Positions 34,410 through 46,559 of a DNA stretch of 64,000 nt are shown here, in pieces. The notes under the pieces were generated by a model that was given only the letters and a program-made list of their open reading frames with translations, did no database searches and was not told the DNA's origin. The position numbers and the translations under genes were made by a program. Source of the stretch: Tretioscincus oriximinensis (lineage: Eukaryota > Chordata > Lepidosauria > Squamata > Gymnophthalmidae). Within the stretch, counting starts at the first letter, position 1; each line of letters starts with the position of its first letter. The stretch lies in contig JAJVDF010000194.1 in the NCBI GenBank assembly GCA_022410635.1, positions 1,094,576 to 1,158,575 on the forward strand. The letters are read 5' to 3'.

Positions 34410-36880
34410 GATATATTTGTTGATTACAATGAAAAAAATAATCCTATTTTCTAAATATTCCTTAACCTTTTCCCATTTTTCCTTACATTCTCTTATTTTT
34501 CCAAAATTTCCATCATATTTTATTCTGCTGCTTCTTATATTTACTGCCATTTTATCCATTATATAATCCCACCACTTATTTCCCATTTAGATTTATCCTT
34601 CCATCCTCTTAATATGACANTTTGTGCATAGGAAATAAGATCTTCTATTGTTTATCTTAAATGGATAGGGTTTGTGTCCAGCAGATCTTCACGTAAGGTT
34701 GTCATTTTCCTTGTTATTCATAATTGTATGTTAAAAATGATATTGATTTCTTTTTCTAACTTGGGCCAGAATGTCTGCACTTCTTGGCATTCCCAAATTA
34801 AGTGCATATAGTCAGGTCTTGAGTTACAGCAATACCAGCAGTTCTCATTCATATTAGTAATTAGCCTTAACTGAACTGGCAACCTATGCCATTTGTGGTA
34901 GATCTTCCCTTTTGCTTCTTTTAAATTATTTGCTTTTTCCTTTCTGATACTTCTGACCTCTTTCTTTATTTCTTCTTCTTCCATTGGAAAATCACTTCCC
35001 CATTTTGTTCTTATGTCTTCTATTACTTCATCTTTCATGTGATTAATAGATTTTATATATCACCTACTATTTTTCTGTACTTCTGTTATCTTCCTGATTA
35101 CTCTTTCAAGTGGTTCGTTTGGGCTACTTATTTTGTCTATTGATGCTCATTTGTTTATATGTTCTCTTAATGTTCTTGCTTGTAGCTAAAATCTATTACC
35201 CAATTCTAACTGTAAATGTGTTAACTGCATTGCTTTTCTCTTTAGTTAAATAATTGCTTGTCTATATAAGTTTTTTTTCTTAACAAACTATTCTTTTTTA
35301 TCTATTCCACGCAATTTTTTTTAAAGTTTGGCCATTTTTTCCTGGAGTCCTGTATTTCTAATAAGTTGTTAATTTGAAATGCATTGTGCTATTTGGAGAT
35401 GTCTGGTACTCCCCAACCTCCTCCTCCTTCCTTTATTTTTAATCTTGGCCTCCTTCCCCCTCCCCCCCAAATTTACCCATTTTATTGCTTTATTATTCCA
35501 ACCTTTTAGCTCTTTAGATGGGACTGTCATCGGGATTGTTTGGAATAAATACATTAGTTTAGGTATAATGAACATTTTAAATATAATTCTATCTAGTCTG
35601 GTTACTTATTTCTTTTTCTACTTTTTCAGTTGTCTGTCTATTATTTTCCAAACTTTTTTATAGTGTCCTTAAATTAATTCCTCTGGGTTTCTATATAGTC
35701 AAGTTCTGGGATTTTTTTTTTGCCCCTAATTTTAGCCCTGATAATATTCTCACTTCCAGTTGTTCTCTTGGGTGAGTGTTTAAAAATCTTATTTCTGATT
35801 TTTCTTTTTTTTNAATTATATTTTATTATTATTATTATTGGTAGCNTTGTTATTACAGTGGTATAGCAGTGATTGGTACAATATTTCGCAAATCACATTG
35901 TACAATATANATTTGTAAGAACATTTATCATAGAGATAATAATACAATGGTTATACATTCCACGTTACCATATATCTTGTACCCACCCCNCACCCAATAT
36001 CCCTCCCCTCCACCACCACCTAGGAAATCAAGTTAAAAGAGCCTTACATAATATGCAATTGGGAAATAAGCTGTATAATGTACCTAATGATAGAATCTTG
36101 TCTATTTACACCAAAATTTATTAAGCTTTTCCAGTTATTTCTCCAGGTATGATTTATGGTAAAACCTTGTAAATACAACCTTTTTTCCCGGATGGCCTCT
36201 TGTAGCATAAATTCTCCTAAATAGTCATACCATAGATTTAGAGACCATTGTGCCTTATCTTTCCAACCCCTAGCTACAACTAAATGTGCTGCTCAGACAG
36301 CTCTTTTTATAAAATAAGAGNTTTTGATTTTTCTATATTTATCCACAATCCAGAAATATTTTTAAATCTTTCTAATGTTCTTTTTATCTCTTTAGTCATT
36401 ATAAGAGGTTGGCCTGTCACATACATGAATAAACTAATTTTTTTCTTGATTCCTACTTTGTACCCTTATCATACTTGATTTTCTCTAATATTTACCAACA
36501 CCTCTATTGATAATGTAAATAAAGCTGGAGACAAAGGACATTCCTGTTTGATTGTAGTTTGGATAAATTTCCTTCTTAAATTCATTTCTGTACGTATTCT
36601 TTGTAAAAAGGTATAGTTCACTTTGTCAAAAGCTTTATACACATCCAATGTCAGTATGGCATTTTTTTTTACTTTTTTGCTTTATTCCATATTTTTATTA
36701 TGTTCTTGATAAGATCACTTATTTTCCTACCTCTTATAAATCCGTGTTGGTCCTCATGGATTATTTTAGGGAGTATGGATTCTAATCTGGTTGTTAATTT
36801 TTTTACAAAACTTTTATAATCCTGATTACACAGGCTAATTAGTATAAGTGAACCCAGTGTTTAATACATTTATCCCTTCT
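34410..36880 (-). pseudogene. L1 ORF2 remnant: RT to C-terminal domain
   Basis: L1 ORF2 supplies the endonuclease and reverse transcriptase; only the RT and downstream region remain. Landmarks down the minus strand: IIHEDQHGFIRGRKISDLIK (about 36750), then KAFDKVNYTFLQ (about 36620), then QECPLSPALFTLSIE (about 36520), then PKLMYLFQTIPM in the thumb region (35540-35575), the Cys-rich motif ENCWYCCNSRPDYMHLIWECQ (split here as ENCWYCCNSRPDYM and HLIWECQ; about 34760-34860), and EYLENR at the C-terminus (about 34440). Frameshifts and stops are frequent. The catalytic YADD region falls where the second L1 is inserted and was not seen intact. Confidence 0.8.
35806..36324 (-). mobile_element. Second 5'-truncated L1 inserted in the first, with 10-bp target duplication
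   Basis: A minus-strand L1 3' end. The translation around 36180-36290 reads VVARGWKDKAQWSLN and then YDYLGEF, the C-terminal region of L1 ORF2. A 3' UTR follows, and the tail is an (AATAAT)n-type run plus A-rich sequence at about 35806-35850. The flanks carry the same 10 bases, 'tgatttttct', at 35796-35805 and 36325-36334, the expected target-site duplication. Its orientation is the same as the host L1. Confidence 0.75.
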
Positions 36881-37002
36881 TTTGTTGTTGTTGTTATTGT
36901 TGTATTATTATTAAATACATATTAATTCCACATCTTACCAATTTGTATAATGACATTTATGAAGGACAATGCATCCCCCAGACATGGAAGCAAACAGACT
37001 TA

Positions 37003-37075
37003 ATAACAACAACAACAGCAGCAGCAGCAGCAACAGCAGCAACAGCAGCAACAGCAACAACAACAATAGCAACCT
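37003..37075. repeat. (CAG/CAA)n microsatellite
   Basis: Interrupted trinucleotide array of CAA and CAG units. On the minus strand it reads as a run of Leu codons within a 104-codon frame (36935-37249) preceded by a short heptad-like stretch (LVIEVSKVTEKLEKLKQS). That stretch could be an L1 ORF1 coiled coil, but the evidence is thin. Confidence 0.75.
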
Positions 37076-37199
37076 TCTTTTGCAACTTTGTTTTAATTTT
37101 TCCAGTTTCTCAGTAACTTTAGAAACTTCTATAACAAGTTTGCTGTTTGTTTCTGCTATGAAGTCCTTTTTTTGTCGTAAATTCCAGTCTCCCTCTGCT

Positions 37200-37688
37200 T
37201 CCTCTATTGGATGTGGATTCGGACGTTTGCTACGCACAGGGTGGAGCAAGGGTGGTTTATGTGAGAGGAGCTTGCCATTGCTGCAACCTCATCTATAAAA
37301 GAAAGATCCAAATTATTATTCTGTCAATATGCTCTAAAATTCCTTTTTTTAAAAAAATGAAAGACACAGCATTTTTGTAGATAACTTTCTGGCATGATTG
37401 AAACAATGAATGTTTGAAGCTAAGACATTTCTATAGTCAGAGCCAAGTCAGTGAAACTTTTGATTATAGTCTCATTATTCTCTGAAAGTAGAACAGAAAA
37501 CCTGCTAAAGCAAAGGGTAGTTACACTCTGGTTTCTGTCTATTTCTCCAAATCTTTTTTTTAATGCACTCACGATCTTTGATTAATTTGGAAANGAGTAG
37601 CTGAAAGCATTACAAACTTGGCTTTCTTTACAAATAACACTGGTAAAGCAAAAGTTTGTTAAAAAGTAAGAAGTAAAAACCAAATGAC
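37200..37688. other. No recognised feature
   Basis: About 490 bp of AT-rich DNA without recognised elements. Confidence 0.4.
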
Positions 37689-37691
37689 TAA

Positions 37692-38372
37692 GATGGGGTC
37701 CCCACCTCATGGTTGCCTCACTATTTCTTTTAAAATGCATTCAACATCTGACCCCACCTAACTTAAAAACTTCCATGCTGTTCTAATAAATTGCCTAGCA
37801 ACCTTGTCACACGATGAGTCCCATAAGGCATTACTGCAGTTGCCTTACTACAAGCATTTTTGTGTGTCTTCCTACTATTCCCAATAATAGTAGGCCAAGA
37901 GAAGAAGAAGAACTTGGTTCTTATACCCTACTTTTCTCACCTTTTCAAAGGGACTCAAAGCAGTTTACAAGGATATATTTTGCCCAAAGTCTTCCATTCT
38001 ACCTTCCCCACCAGGCTATGATGGTTCCCATGTATCTACTTGCANTCAGTTGCAATTTCTTGCAATTCATGCTTTTGAATAGCTGGGTTGGCTAGAGCTA
38101 CAGGCTAGTGGAAGGTGCTCACCCCTCCCCACGTCCCACACAGGGCTTCGAAACCCAATCTCCCAGGCGAGAGACGAATTCCTAAGCGACTGAGCCAGTG
38201 AATTTGCTATGTTCCCTTTGCTAATTGTCTCCATGAAGCTTTCTTTCAGATTTTACAAAATGCCCGCCATTGAAACTTCTACAACAATGGACTTTTTTAG
38301 TGAGTGGATCACTGAACATGCTTTTGGGCTGGGTGGAAGACGATGTTGCTTCTATCTCACTATCATGCAGCC
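37692..38372. repeat. Family Y copy split by SINE-A
   Basis: Left part 37692-37898 ('cctcactatttcttttaaaa', 'tgccttactacaagcatt') and right part 38199-38372 ('gccagtgaatttgctatgtt', 'gctttctttcagattttaca', 'tttttagtgagtggatcact') line up with the uninterrupted copy at 10484-10919. TAA precedes (37689-37691) and follows (38373-38375), suggesting a TNA-type duplication. Confidence 0.55.
37899..38198 (-). mobile_element. SINE-A nested in family Y
   Basis: Full minus-strand SINE-A from the (GAA)n tail ('gaagaagaagaacttggttc') through 'tcagttgcaatttcttgcaa' to the head side ('cgaaacccaatctcccaggc', 'ctaagcgactga'). Confidence 0.8.
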
Positions 38373-38963
38373 TAAGAGCTTGAAACCTTCTGCATTATTG
38401 ATAGTTGTATCCAGATAGTATTCTGCACTTTTAATAGCATGTTGTTATTTGGTCAATATATACCATAAATACCAATGTTACTTAGAGTTTAACTGACCTT
38501 GCCTCCACACTATCAGTCACAGCAGCAACTAGTGTATCACCTTCAGGGTAAATACTTCAGATTGCATACTTCTTGAAAGCACTTCCTCTTTCCTAAGCAG
38601 CTCTCTTTCATCAGCAGGACCTGTGCTCCCATCACATCCAGATCGCTACTCTACTGAGGATTGGAGGGATGAAGAGTTCTATTCAAATCTTTTGGAAGAC
38701 ACTAGCCATCACCTGTACCAGTTTATGACATGACTTCACCATCCCTGGGACTCCAGCAGCAATGGTGAGTATAGGGCTTTATGGCAGGGAGTGGGGGACA
38801 CACTCTCATATGATTGCAGTGGTGTTGGCAGGAATGATCAATGGAAGACAGCAGTTATCTTGCCTTACTTTGTCTTTCATTCCTCAGCTCCTGTGAACAC
38901 AATTCTCCACCTTCACCAGTTGTCACTATTATTTATTTATATTTATAAATAAATAATAGTATA
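38373..38963. other. No gene; one AT hairpin
   Basis: About 590 bp. The only structure is a perfect 16-bp-arm hairpin (arms 38925-38940 and 38945-38960, 'actattatttatttat') next to the following SINE. Confidence 0.45.
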
Positions 38964-39258
38964 AGAAGAAGAAGAAGAACTTGGTTCTTATACCCCGCTT
39001 TTCTCACCTTTCAAAGGGACTAAAAGCGGCTTACAAGGATATATTTTGCCCGAAGGCTCACATTCTATCTTCCCCACCAGGCAATGGTGGTTCCCATGTA
39101 TCTACTTGTAGTCAGTTGCAATTTCTTGCAATTCATGCTTTCGAATAGCTGGGTTGGCTAGAGCTATAGGCTAGTGGAAGGTGCTCACCCCTCCCCACTT
39201 CCAACACAAGGCTTCGAAACCCGATCTCCCAGGCGAGAGACGAGTTCCTAAGCAACTG
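38964..39258 (-). mobile_element. SINE-A, near full length
   Basis: Minus-strand copy with an (AGA)n tail at 38964-38978, 'acttggttcttataccccgc', 'gtcagttgcaatttcttgca', and head side 'cgaaacccgatctcccaggc'. It follows directly after an AT-rich hairpin. Confidence 0.8.
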
Positions 39259-39984
39259 TTCCTAAATAACTAACATCTACATGATATAAGGATATGGGAT
39301 TATATATTCCTGCATTCTTTCCAAACCTTGAGGTGTGCCCAGACAGGGTCAATAATGTGCTTGAAAGTCAAATTTTTGTTGCATTTGCATTACCACATTG
39401 TTATATAAACTGACAGATTGCAGATTTCAAAGTCGATTATCCAGAAACCCAATGTCAAATTGGAATATAGTGTTATTGCAGGAAGGCTTTGATGTGTGGA
39501 TAGTTTTGATGGGAAACTGCAAGGGTGAGAATAAAAAAACTCTGATATTCACAGCAAATTATCCAATAGCATTTGAGAGGAGGGACTTCCTCTTGATAAC
39601 CAGCAAACAAAATGGTTGACAGGAAAGTGTGTCATGTGCATATAAAATCTCACACNTCAGGAGTTTTCAAAAAGGCAAAATTGAAATACACTGTAAAGGT
39701 ATGAATGAGGTGCATCATTCCGGAAAAAACAATACAATATAGCCACTGTCAATGCCTCACCCAGATTCCGTCTTCAATTTGTTTTGGTCTACAGCAACTT
39801 CCACAGGGCATAGACTCTGTGCCATACTAGCCAGTATTATCTAGTTCCTATCTAGATGACCCATTCATCTAGCCAAGCACAAACCATTGGTTTCAAAGAC
39901 TAGTCCCATTGCTTAAAATTAGCACATAGTCTTCAATGGTCTGGCATTTCTGGCTAGTACCTATATATCCAGACTAATAGTCAT
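39259..39984. other. No recognised feature
   Basis: About 730 bp. The segment from 39830 may be a decayed extension of the CR1/L3 fragment that follows. Confidence 0.4.
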
Positions 39985-40165
39985 TGATAGACTTGTCTTC
40001 TATGAATTTGTTAAATCCTATCTTAAAGCTATTCAGATAAGGTGTTGTTATAACTATTTTGGTAGTAAATTCTAGATCCATGTCTAGTATGACTAATTAA
40101 AGAGGCCTATTTAATTGGTCCAGCAAATGGTAAATATCATAGTATGGAATCATAATTCTTGAAGA
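39985..40165 (-). mobile_element. CR1/L3 3' UTR fragment, decayed
   Basis: The plus strand shows 'tctatgaatttgttaaatcc', 'tatcttaaagctattcagat' and 'ttttggtagtaaattctag', the complement of a CR1/L3 3' UTR as also seen at 48340-48410. It is strongly diverged and 5'-truncated. Confidence 0.55.
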
Positions 40166-42600
40166 CATTTAATGAAAGTGTATTATATCTTATTTTCAAG
40201 AGACTTCTCTTGAAGGATATTGCTGAATGTCATCTTCTTATGAACTGTGGGTGGAGGGAGGTAAAGAGCGGTTAGTATTTGCTGATAAGAGTGTGTATTT
40301 GCATATGATATAATCTTCCAGTCAACAATACCACTTTCCTGGACAGGTTGCTGGAAATCTTGACAGTGACTGGGTTACAAGCCTACTTAGAGAAAGCAGT
40401 TTCATGTAGACTCATTCAGTTCTAGCTTCAGGCTTGACTTTGGCAGAAAAACTGTCTGGATTGCTGTAGTTTATGAATATTTTTGGATGAAGGTCAAGAA
40501 AGAAATGGCCTTGCTGGTTCTCTTTGACTCAATTTTTAGTACTGTTTTTAAACCCAAGAGTTGCAGTGGAAAACAGTTTTTAAGTAGCACAGGAATTAAT
40601 TTGTGATATATTTTAGGTGTTGATCTCATTATTCATGATTTTGATACCTTTATGAACTTGACATGGGGAATTTAGGGCTGGTGGTATCTATGTCTATGGC
40701 TCCATTATATCTGAACCAAGAGAAACAATATAAATGCAAACTATTACCTTATAGTAGCAATGGGCTGGAAATTGATCTAAAGCTCAATTAATACCCAGTG
40801 TTTAAAACAATCTGAAGCAGCCCTTGGTTCTTAGGGACTACACCATGTGATGATACGGTCAATGGACTAATCATTAATAAATATATATATCCAAAATGTC
40901 TTTTGATTTTTAACTGATCCGTCCCTTCTAAAGCCACTCTGCTTAACAGCTTGACTAGTTCAGTTCCATAATTCAGTTTTCATTATGTGTGCATGTGAGA
41001 GAATAATTGAATGTGTAATTGAACTTTCTTGGATGTGAAGAGGAAGGACATTTGCTCCTTATTTTAACTAATGTTGGAGTTNGTGGACATGTCTTCACAT
41101 ATGTCTTCCATTGCCTTTTTTGAAACATAAATTTTGTGCCTCTAAAGGCACTGGAGATTATATTGCCAGGCAAACAAAATTTTGATGTTAGGGGCAAAAG
41201 GGAAACATGTATTTTGGTGTCAGTAGTGTGCATGCAAGTACACACGCTTGATTGGAGTGGCAATAAGAGTCCTGCACATGCTTTACACAAATTTACCCAG
41301 AAAGAGAGAGTAAAAATGTGAGAGAAACTTTGCACTGTATTTGTGGCACCATGAGAACACAAAGGTTGGGTCCAAAGGTAATGGTCTCAGCTTCTAAAGC
41401 TCCTAAAACTTTACACTTCCACCACAAATAATGCCTTCAGCAATCTCATGCACTGTCCTTGGATCCAGTAGCAGTGTCACAACTCATTTCCCCTGCTCCA
41501 CTTTCTTTCACCTGCTTGCTCTTGAACTGTCCTCCTTATCTGGGATCTTTAAAAGAGTTGTTGTTTTTCTTTTAAGACAACAGCTGTAGATAGGGCAGTG
41601 ACTTGTGATGGTAATACCAGTCCATTGGGCCAGCAAGACATCAAATCATCAGGATTTATAATCTGGCAGTTATGAGAATGAGCACGTTAATGGAGCTGCA
41701 ACAACATAGACCTAGTGCAACATGTTGACATCCTCCATGTCATTATGGTTACAGTCAAGATGTGGAGAACTAGTAGCATAAACTCAGTTGCTCTCTAGCA
41801 TGGCAGCTTCCAATGGAGATGGCCAAGGNAGGCTGCTGTACTCTCAATCACTAGACTTCCTAATTCTCAGAATGATTTGTGAAGTCAAGTAGTTGTGAGT
41901 AAACAGTAACTTCCATTGGTATCAGTGAAGGTTAAGATATATTCAGAGACAATGTTGGATCTGTTTACTTGGAGTTAAGCCTGCTCTGATCAGTGAGATT
42001 TACCTTTGAAGAATGAACACAGATAAATGCCTCCCTTTTCTTCCCTTGGAAAGACCTAAAAGATGCCAGAGAGAGGATTAATTTAAGGGTGTAGAGAGGA
42101 AATGGTACCTTATAGCTGAAGTGCAGACAAGGAGACCGACTGATATGTGTGAGCAAAAAATATGAACTGAGCGAGGTCTATATTTCAAGAGAATGATCAA
42201 GCAATCTCAAATCAAATCTCATTGTACACTAAGCCAGACTATACAGATGACATGTGACTTGCCTCTGATACACAGATATTGTAGATTCATTTTCTTTTAT
42301 TTTCTTTTTGGTTGCAAAGAGGTGCTGATTATGAGACTTTCTACATTTGCTAGCTATTGTTGTTTTCTGTTACAACTGGGAACAAGTACAGAATATATTT
42401 AATGAGCAAGTATAATCAGCAAGTTTTTGTTCTTTGCAGGAAAAGTTTTTATTCTTGTCCTTGCATATTTCTTGTACAATATGTGTAGGTAAATGGCAAA
42501 ATAAGGTCCCAACTTGTTATATGTTTCACACAAGATATGGGAATTCTGTATAACTTCATTTTCAATTTTTTTTATAAGATTAGTTGTCTTTTAAAGAAAA
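40166..42600. other. 2.4 kb mostly unique AT-rich DNA
   Basis: No exon, RNA gene or recognised repeat. The 129-codon minus frame at 40973-41362 has no family likeness and no conserved motif I know. Confidence 0.45.
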
Positions 42601-42637
42601 GAATGAATAGATGGATGAATGAATGAATGGAAGGAAG
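42601..42637. repeat. (GAAT/GGAT)n microsatellite
   Basis: A short array of GAATGAATAGATGGATGAAT type followed by GGAAGGAAGG. Confidence 0.7.
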
Positions 42638-44491
42638 GCCCTGTGGTCTGTTGTGGCTATCTCTATTTGACATTTTACTTTTATGCAGATCAAAAAGGGT
42701 ATATGAAAGTTTGCAAAAGCTTCAGAGATGCAGATGCAGCATTTACCTTGTTCTGAAACAGTGCTGACCAGTTCTACAAGTCTTTAAATGGGTCTATCAC
42801 CACGCTGGAATAGGAACTCTTGGAATAATTCTGGACTAAGNGTGCTAATTCCATATGGACAAAGCATACCAGGGACCTGCTTGAGCTCAGATAAGAAACA
42901 ATTGTGGAAAGCACCCTTATCAATATGGATAGAAAATGGTGGTATTGATGATGATGACAAGGAAAACAATGACAATGATATAAAACCAGTGATAATGCAC
43001 TTACAAAAGAATTCAGTCTTTTTACACCGAGAAACAAACAGGACAAAGGTGNACTTTCTATCCTTCCCTTGGTTACCATTTGATGTCACTTTTGAAATAA
43101 TAAAATGCTAGAGCTTTCCTTTNTTCTAGTATTGACTTTCAAGATAAATCAGAATGATTTATAGGAGTTCAGTCTCTGCTGGTGGGGAAAATGTGTGAAT
43201 GTCACAGTTCCTCCAACTTTTAAGCAAAAGATAACCCCCAAACAGCATGGGATTTGCTTAAATAGACTCGACATAGACACACCAAGCGCCCATTCCCTGG
43301 AATGAATAAAGGCAAAGAAGAAAGAAAGGGAAGGGTTTGGAAAAATCTTTAATTTTGTTCCTACTGTCTGCGACTTCACCCATTCAGTAACCAGACTATA
43401 GCCAAAACACTCAGGGGGTCTGTGAAAGGTTTTATCAGACACCAGAGGAAGGTACTTGGACAGTTATGTAAATGTTTTCTGTGCTTGCCCCCTGTTTTCA
43501 GTAGGCTAGCAAATGTGAAACTCACTCTTAATCAGCAACTCTGATTGTCAGATGGTCGTCCAAGAGATATTATAAATAGGTTGTAAAGCGNCATATACAG
43601 TGAAGATTTATATTTGCAGGCTTCATGGGACGTGAGCAAGGCTTCCTTCTTTCACTAATTTTTATCTTACCTTTTGCTTTTATTTTGAGGTGTCTCCAGA
43701 TATGACTTAAAAACAGCTATTTTCCTGGGGTTATTTTGGGATTGTCACAATTTCCTGATATTTGGAAGATTATTTAGTAAATCAGGTGTATGTGAGAGAA
43801 AAAGTTTCAAAAAGAGAACTAAAGTGAAATCTATAAATTTCAGATTCTCTACTTAGATTATACTCACAAGGCACTGCTGTCTCATATTCTTCCATCACAA
43901 CTGAACAATTAGAACATAAAAAGCAGGAATCATGATGAATGAGGCGCACAGATTGTTTCTGGATATCCTCAAGCNGAAGTTGAAGGGAAAACCTTCACAT
44001 ACTTGTATTCCATACAAATCCTGTGTACATGAACATAAGAGTCCACTTGCGCCCTGGAGTTCGGGACACCTGATATTTTCTCCTACATGTAGCTTTCATC
44101 ATCCTAAAGTCTTGACTCATGAATAATTGCAAGGTGACACTCATTTTGGTCAATTTGATCAAGCTATGGAAACAGCTTGAAAATAGCTGCTTTGAGCAAC
44201 CAACCAGGGTCATAATCAGTGAACAACATTCATCATCAAAGGAAAATGTTGTCAGATTTGAAGAGAAAGAGTGTGAATACTATGAACAATTGAAGTTGTT
44301 TTCCAAGCATCTGTTGCTGACTCATTTGACACAGTTTTTGTGTGCATAGATAGATGGGGCGATTCTTGGTAATGGGGCAACACACCACAACTATCACCCT
44401 AGACTTAAAGGAATTTGTTGTCCAAGCCAAATCTAATAGTGTTTCACTCAACTCTGCATCAAATTTCTAATTAAACACAATGCTGGAAAGT
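42638..44491. other. 1.85 kb without recognised feature
   Basis: Overlapping short frames on both strands at 42774-43111 are mutual shadows. Nothing assignable. Confidence 0.45.
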
Positions 44492-44640
44492 CAGTTTCAA
44501 GGAAATAGCCATGTTAGTCCAGTAGAAAGGTCAGCAAAGGGGCTAGTAGCACTTAGAAAAGTGGGTGGCATAAGCTTTTATAGACGTAGACGTGTCTTTT
44601 CTCCTGTTAGTCTCTAAGTGCTATTAGTCCCTTTGCTGGA
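44492..44640. repeat. Family X copy with self-inverted duplication
   Basis: The plus copy ('ggaaatagccatgttagtcc', 'agtagaaaggtcagcaaagg', 'ggtggcataagctttt') is followed by an inverted piece of itself. 'cagcaaaggggctagtagca' (from 44533) is complementary to 'tgctattagtccctttgctg' (ending at about 44638). The result is a foldback. Confidence 0.55.
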
Positions 44641-45811
44641 CAATGCTGGAAAATCTGCCTTGGACTTAAAAGGAAAATGGAGTAGTAGCCCCTGGCACAA
44701 TGAGTTAAAAATCTTCACAACTATCACACATATCACCTAATTGTTGATGCAGAGCCTTCACATGGACTTTAATATCTCTTTGTGACTAGAACAACAGTTG
44801 TCAGAAATTGTAGCTACAGGCACTGACAATTGTAGCTACAGGCACTGCCCCTTCTAAGTTTTCTTTCCCCAATTGTACCACTCTTATTTTAACAGAGCCA
44901 AGGACCAAATAATGGATAAGAGTCACTAGAATGACTAGAAGTTATCTATGCACTAATATCTGCAGATATTAACTCTATTAAGACATTTTATTATAATCAC
45001 TAGAGGCTCCTGGGTACATGACTGCTGTGTGAACCAAACCTATAAAGAACAATCCTTATCCAAATATTTTCTCCCTTTGATTGCAACTTATGTTCACTAT
45101 ATAATGTCTGTAATCTGATGCCAAGGGACTGACATGCTTGAGAAAGAGACTGAAAGATCTGCACATATGTCAAGGGAATTATGCAAAAATCAGAGAACAA
45201 GCACAGATGTAGCCATGCAGATGCCAGAATGTGGCAGACATGACTTGAGGAAGAAAAAATGCATAGATTCCAGATGGTTCTGATCTGGTTGTCACATGGG
45301 CTATTTTTACTTTTCCACTGACTCCCGCTNCTCACCCACCCCTATCATAATGTCAAAAATAATCTTGTAATAACAACATTGTCACTGCTTTCGTGCTAGG
45401 AACCANCCTACCCTAAGCCCTAGCTTTAGTTTGGTTTCTATACTCAGTGAGTGCTGAAGGTGGCCTGAATGATCTTTTGAGACAGAAAAAGCAGTTAAAT
45501 CCCTAATGTAAATGAGAACAGTAAACACATGCCCAAGAGAAAGAATATGGTCATTAGCATTCAAAGATGTAAAAGCAGCATCAACTAGACAATCTGCATG
45601 ATTTTTATGTTGCCGTCCCTCTTGACAATACATTTTGCTTTGTTTGCAGACCTCAAAGGAAAGATTTGTTCTTGAATCAGCCACTCATACCAAAAGATGG
45701 GTATGTTAGAAACCAAGTTATTCAAATCCTCAGGCCTTGTTTGTAATTCAAGGTTAAAAAATAATAATAGTGCTTCCAACTGATTCAGAATTATGGCACT
45801 TCTATATTTAA
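44641..45811. other. No gene; 22-bp tandem pair
   Basis: About 1.2 kb. 'aattgtagctacaggcactg' occurs at 44806-44825 and again at 44828-44847. No exon or known repeat otherwise. Confidence 0.45.
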
Positions 45812-45933
45812 TGCTGTGTCCAAACATCATTTATTTCTTCTGCTATAGATGGATATTAAGGAATAAAATGTGGATATGCCCACAGAAATCAATCCAGTCA
45901 GTTCTTTATTCTGGAATATCCTAGTAGAATAAC
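45812..45933. mobile_element. Short Harbinger-like MITE, decayed
   Basis: 'gctgtgtccaaacatcattt' at the left, an interior 'ctatagatggatattaagg' and 'tattctggaatatcctagta'. This is the inner pattern of the 6397-6545 MITE. The right terminus is lost where the next element begins. Confidence 0.5.
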
Positions 45934-45936
45934 TAA

Positions 45937-46515
45937 GGGTGTGTTCACATGACTATTTTTTGCCTCAGTTATAGCGACATTATGAAGGTCACGTCACACG
46001 TGTTAAGTGTGTATGAGTAAAACGTCACACGTGTTAAGTGTGTATGAGTAAAATAAAGGCCATTAATTCCGCAATAAACTATTGCATGTGGGTGGCCAAG
46101 CTCTGTCCCAAAACATTTCCCAGACTGAGGCTCTGTATGGATGAGGCAAGCAGAACGCAGCCGTCTCCGCTCCTTCAGCTGAATTCCTTGCAGATCGGCT
46201 CTGCCTGCTGTCAAATAGATCGGCTGAGGGGAGGAGGTTTTGCTCCTCTTCCTTTTACAGAGCAGATCTCNAGGCAGCAGCCCCCAAAAGGATGGGGAGG
46301 GCAGCCTGGGTTTAAAAAGCTTCTCATGACACGCAGCCGGCTGATCGATTCTGTTGGGCTGGCTGGCTGTGTATCACGAGAATTCATGTATACGTGTGAA
46401 CAGACACGGCATTGTATATTCTGGAATACAGCTTTGTGGTGTGAAGGGATAGGCATTTGCTATATTCCAGTATATAAATTTATTTTGGGTTTTAGCTGGT
46501 CGTGTGAACGTAGCC
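45937..46515. mobile_element. Long Harbinger-like element with TAA duplication
   Basis: 579 bp, inverted ends GGGTGTGTTCACATGACTA and the complement of GGCTACGTTCACACGACCA, TAA on both sides (45934-45936, 46516-46518). The GC-rich interior shares 'gctgctgcctggagatc'-type words with 5022-5705, in the opposite orientation. It contains a perfect 31-bp tandem duplication (45991-46021 and 46022-46052). No transposase. Confidence 0.65.
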
Positions 46516-46559
46516 TAAGCAATGCCTAATGCCTGGATCTTTACCTTTTGTGACACTGA

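Larger units (their letters stand above)
33998..36880 (-). mobile_element. L1 LINE, 5'-truncated, with two later insertions
   Basis: Minus-strand L1 running from RT (about 36880) through the ORF2 C-terminus to an AT-rich 3' UTR ending near 33998 ('taaaaatgtaaaactctaaa' on the minus strand). A second L1 fragment (35806-36324) and a mariner MITE (34193-34407) are inserted in it. Its 5' end stops inside RT, typical of incomplete reverse transcription. The right boundary is approximate. Confidence 0.8.

Noticed and set aside
40973..41362. 129-codon minus frame
   Set aside because: No conserved domain, no exon-like context, and an N inside. Not supported.
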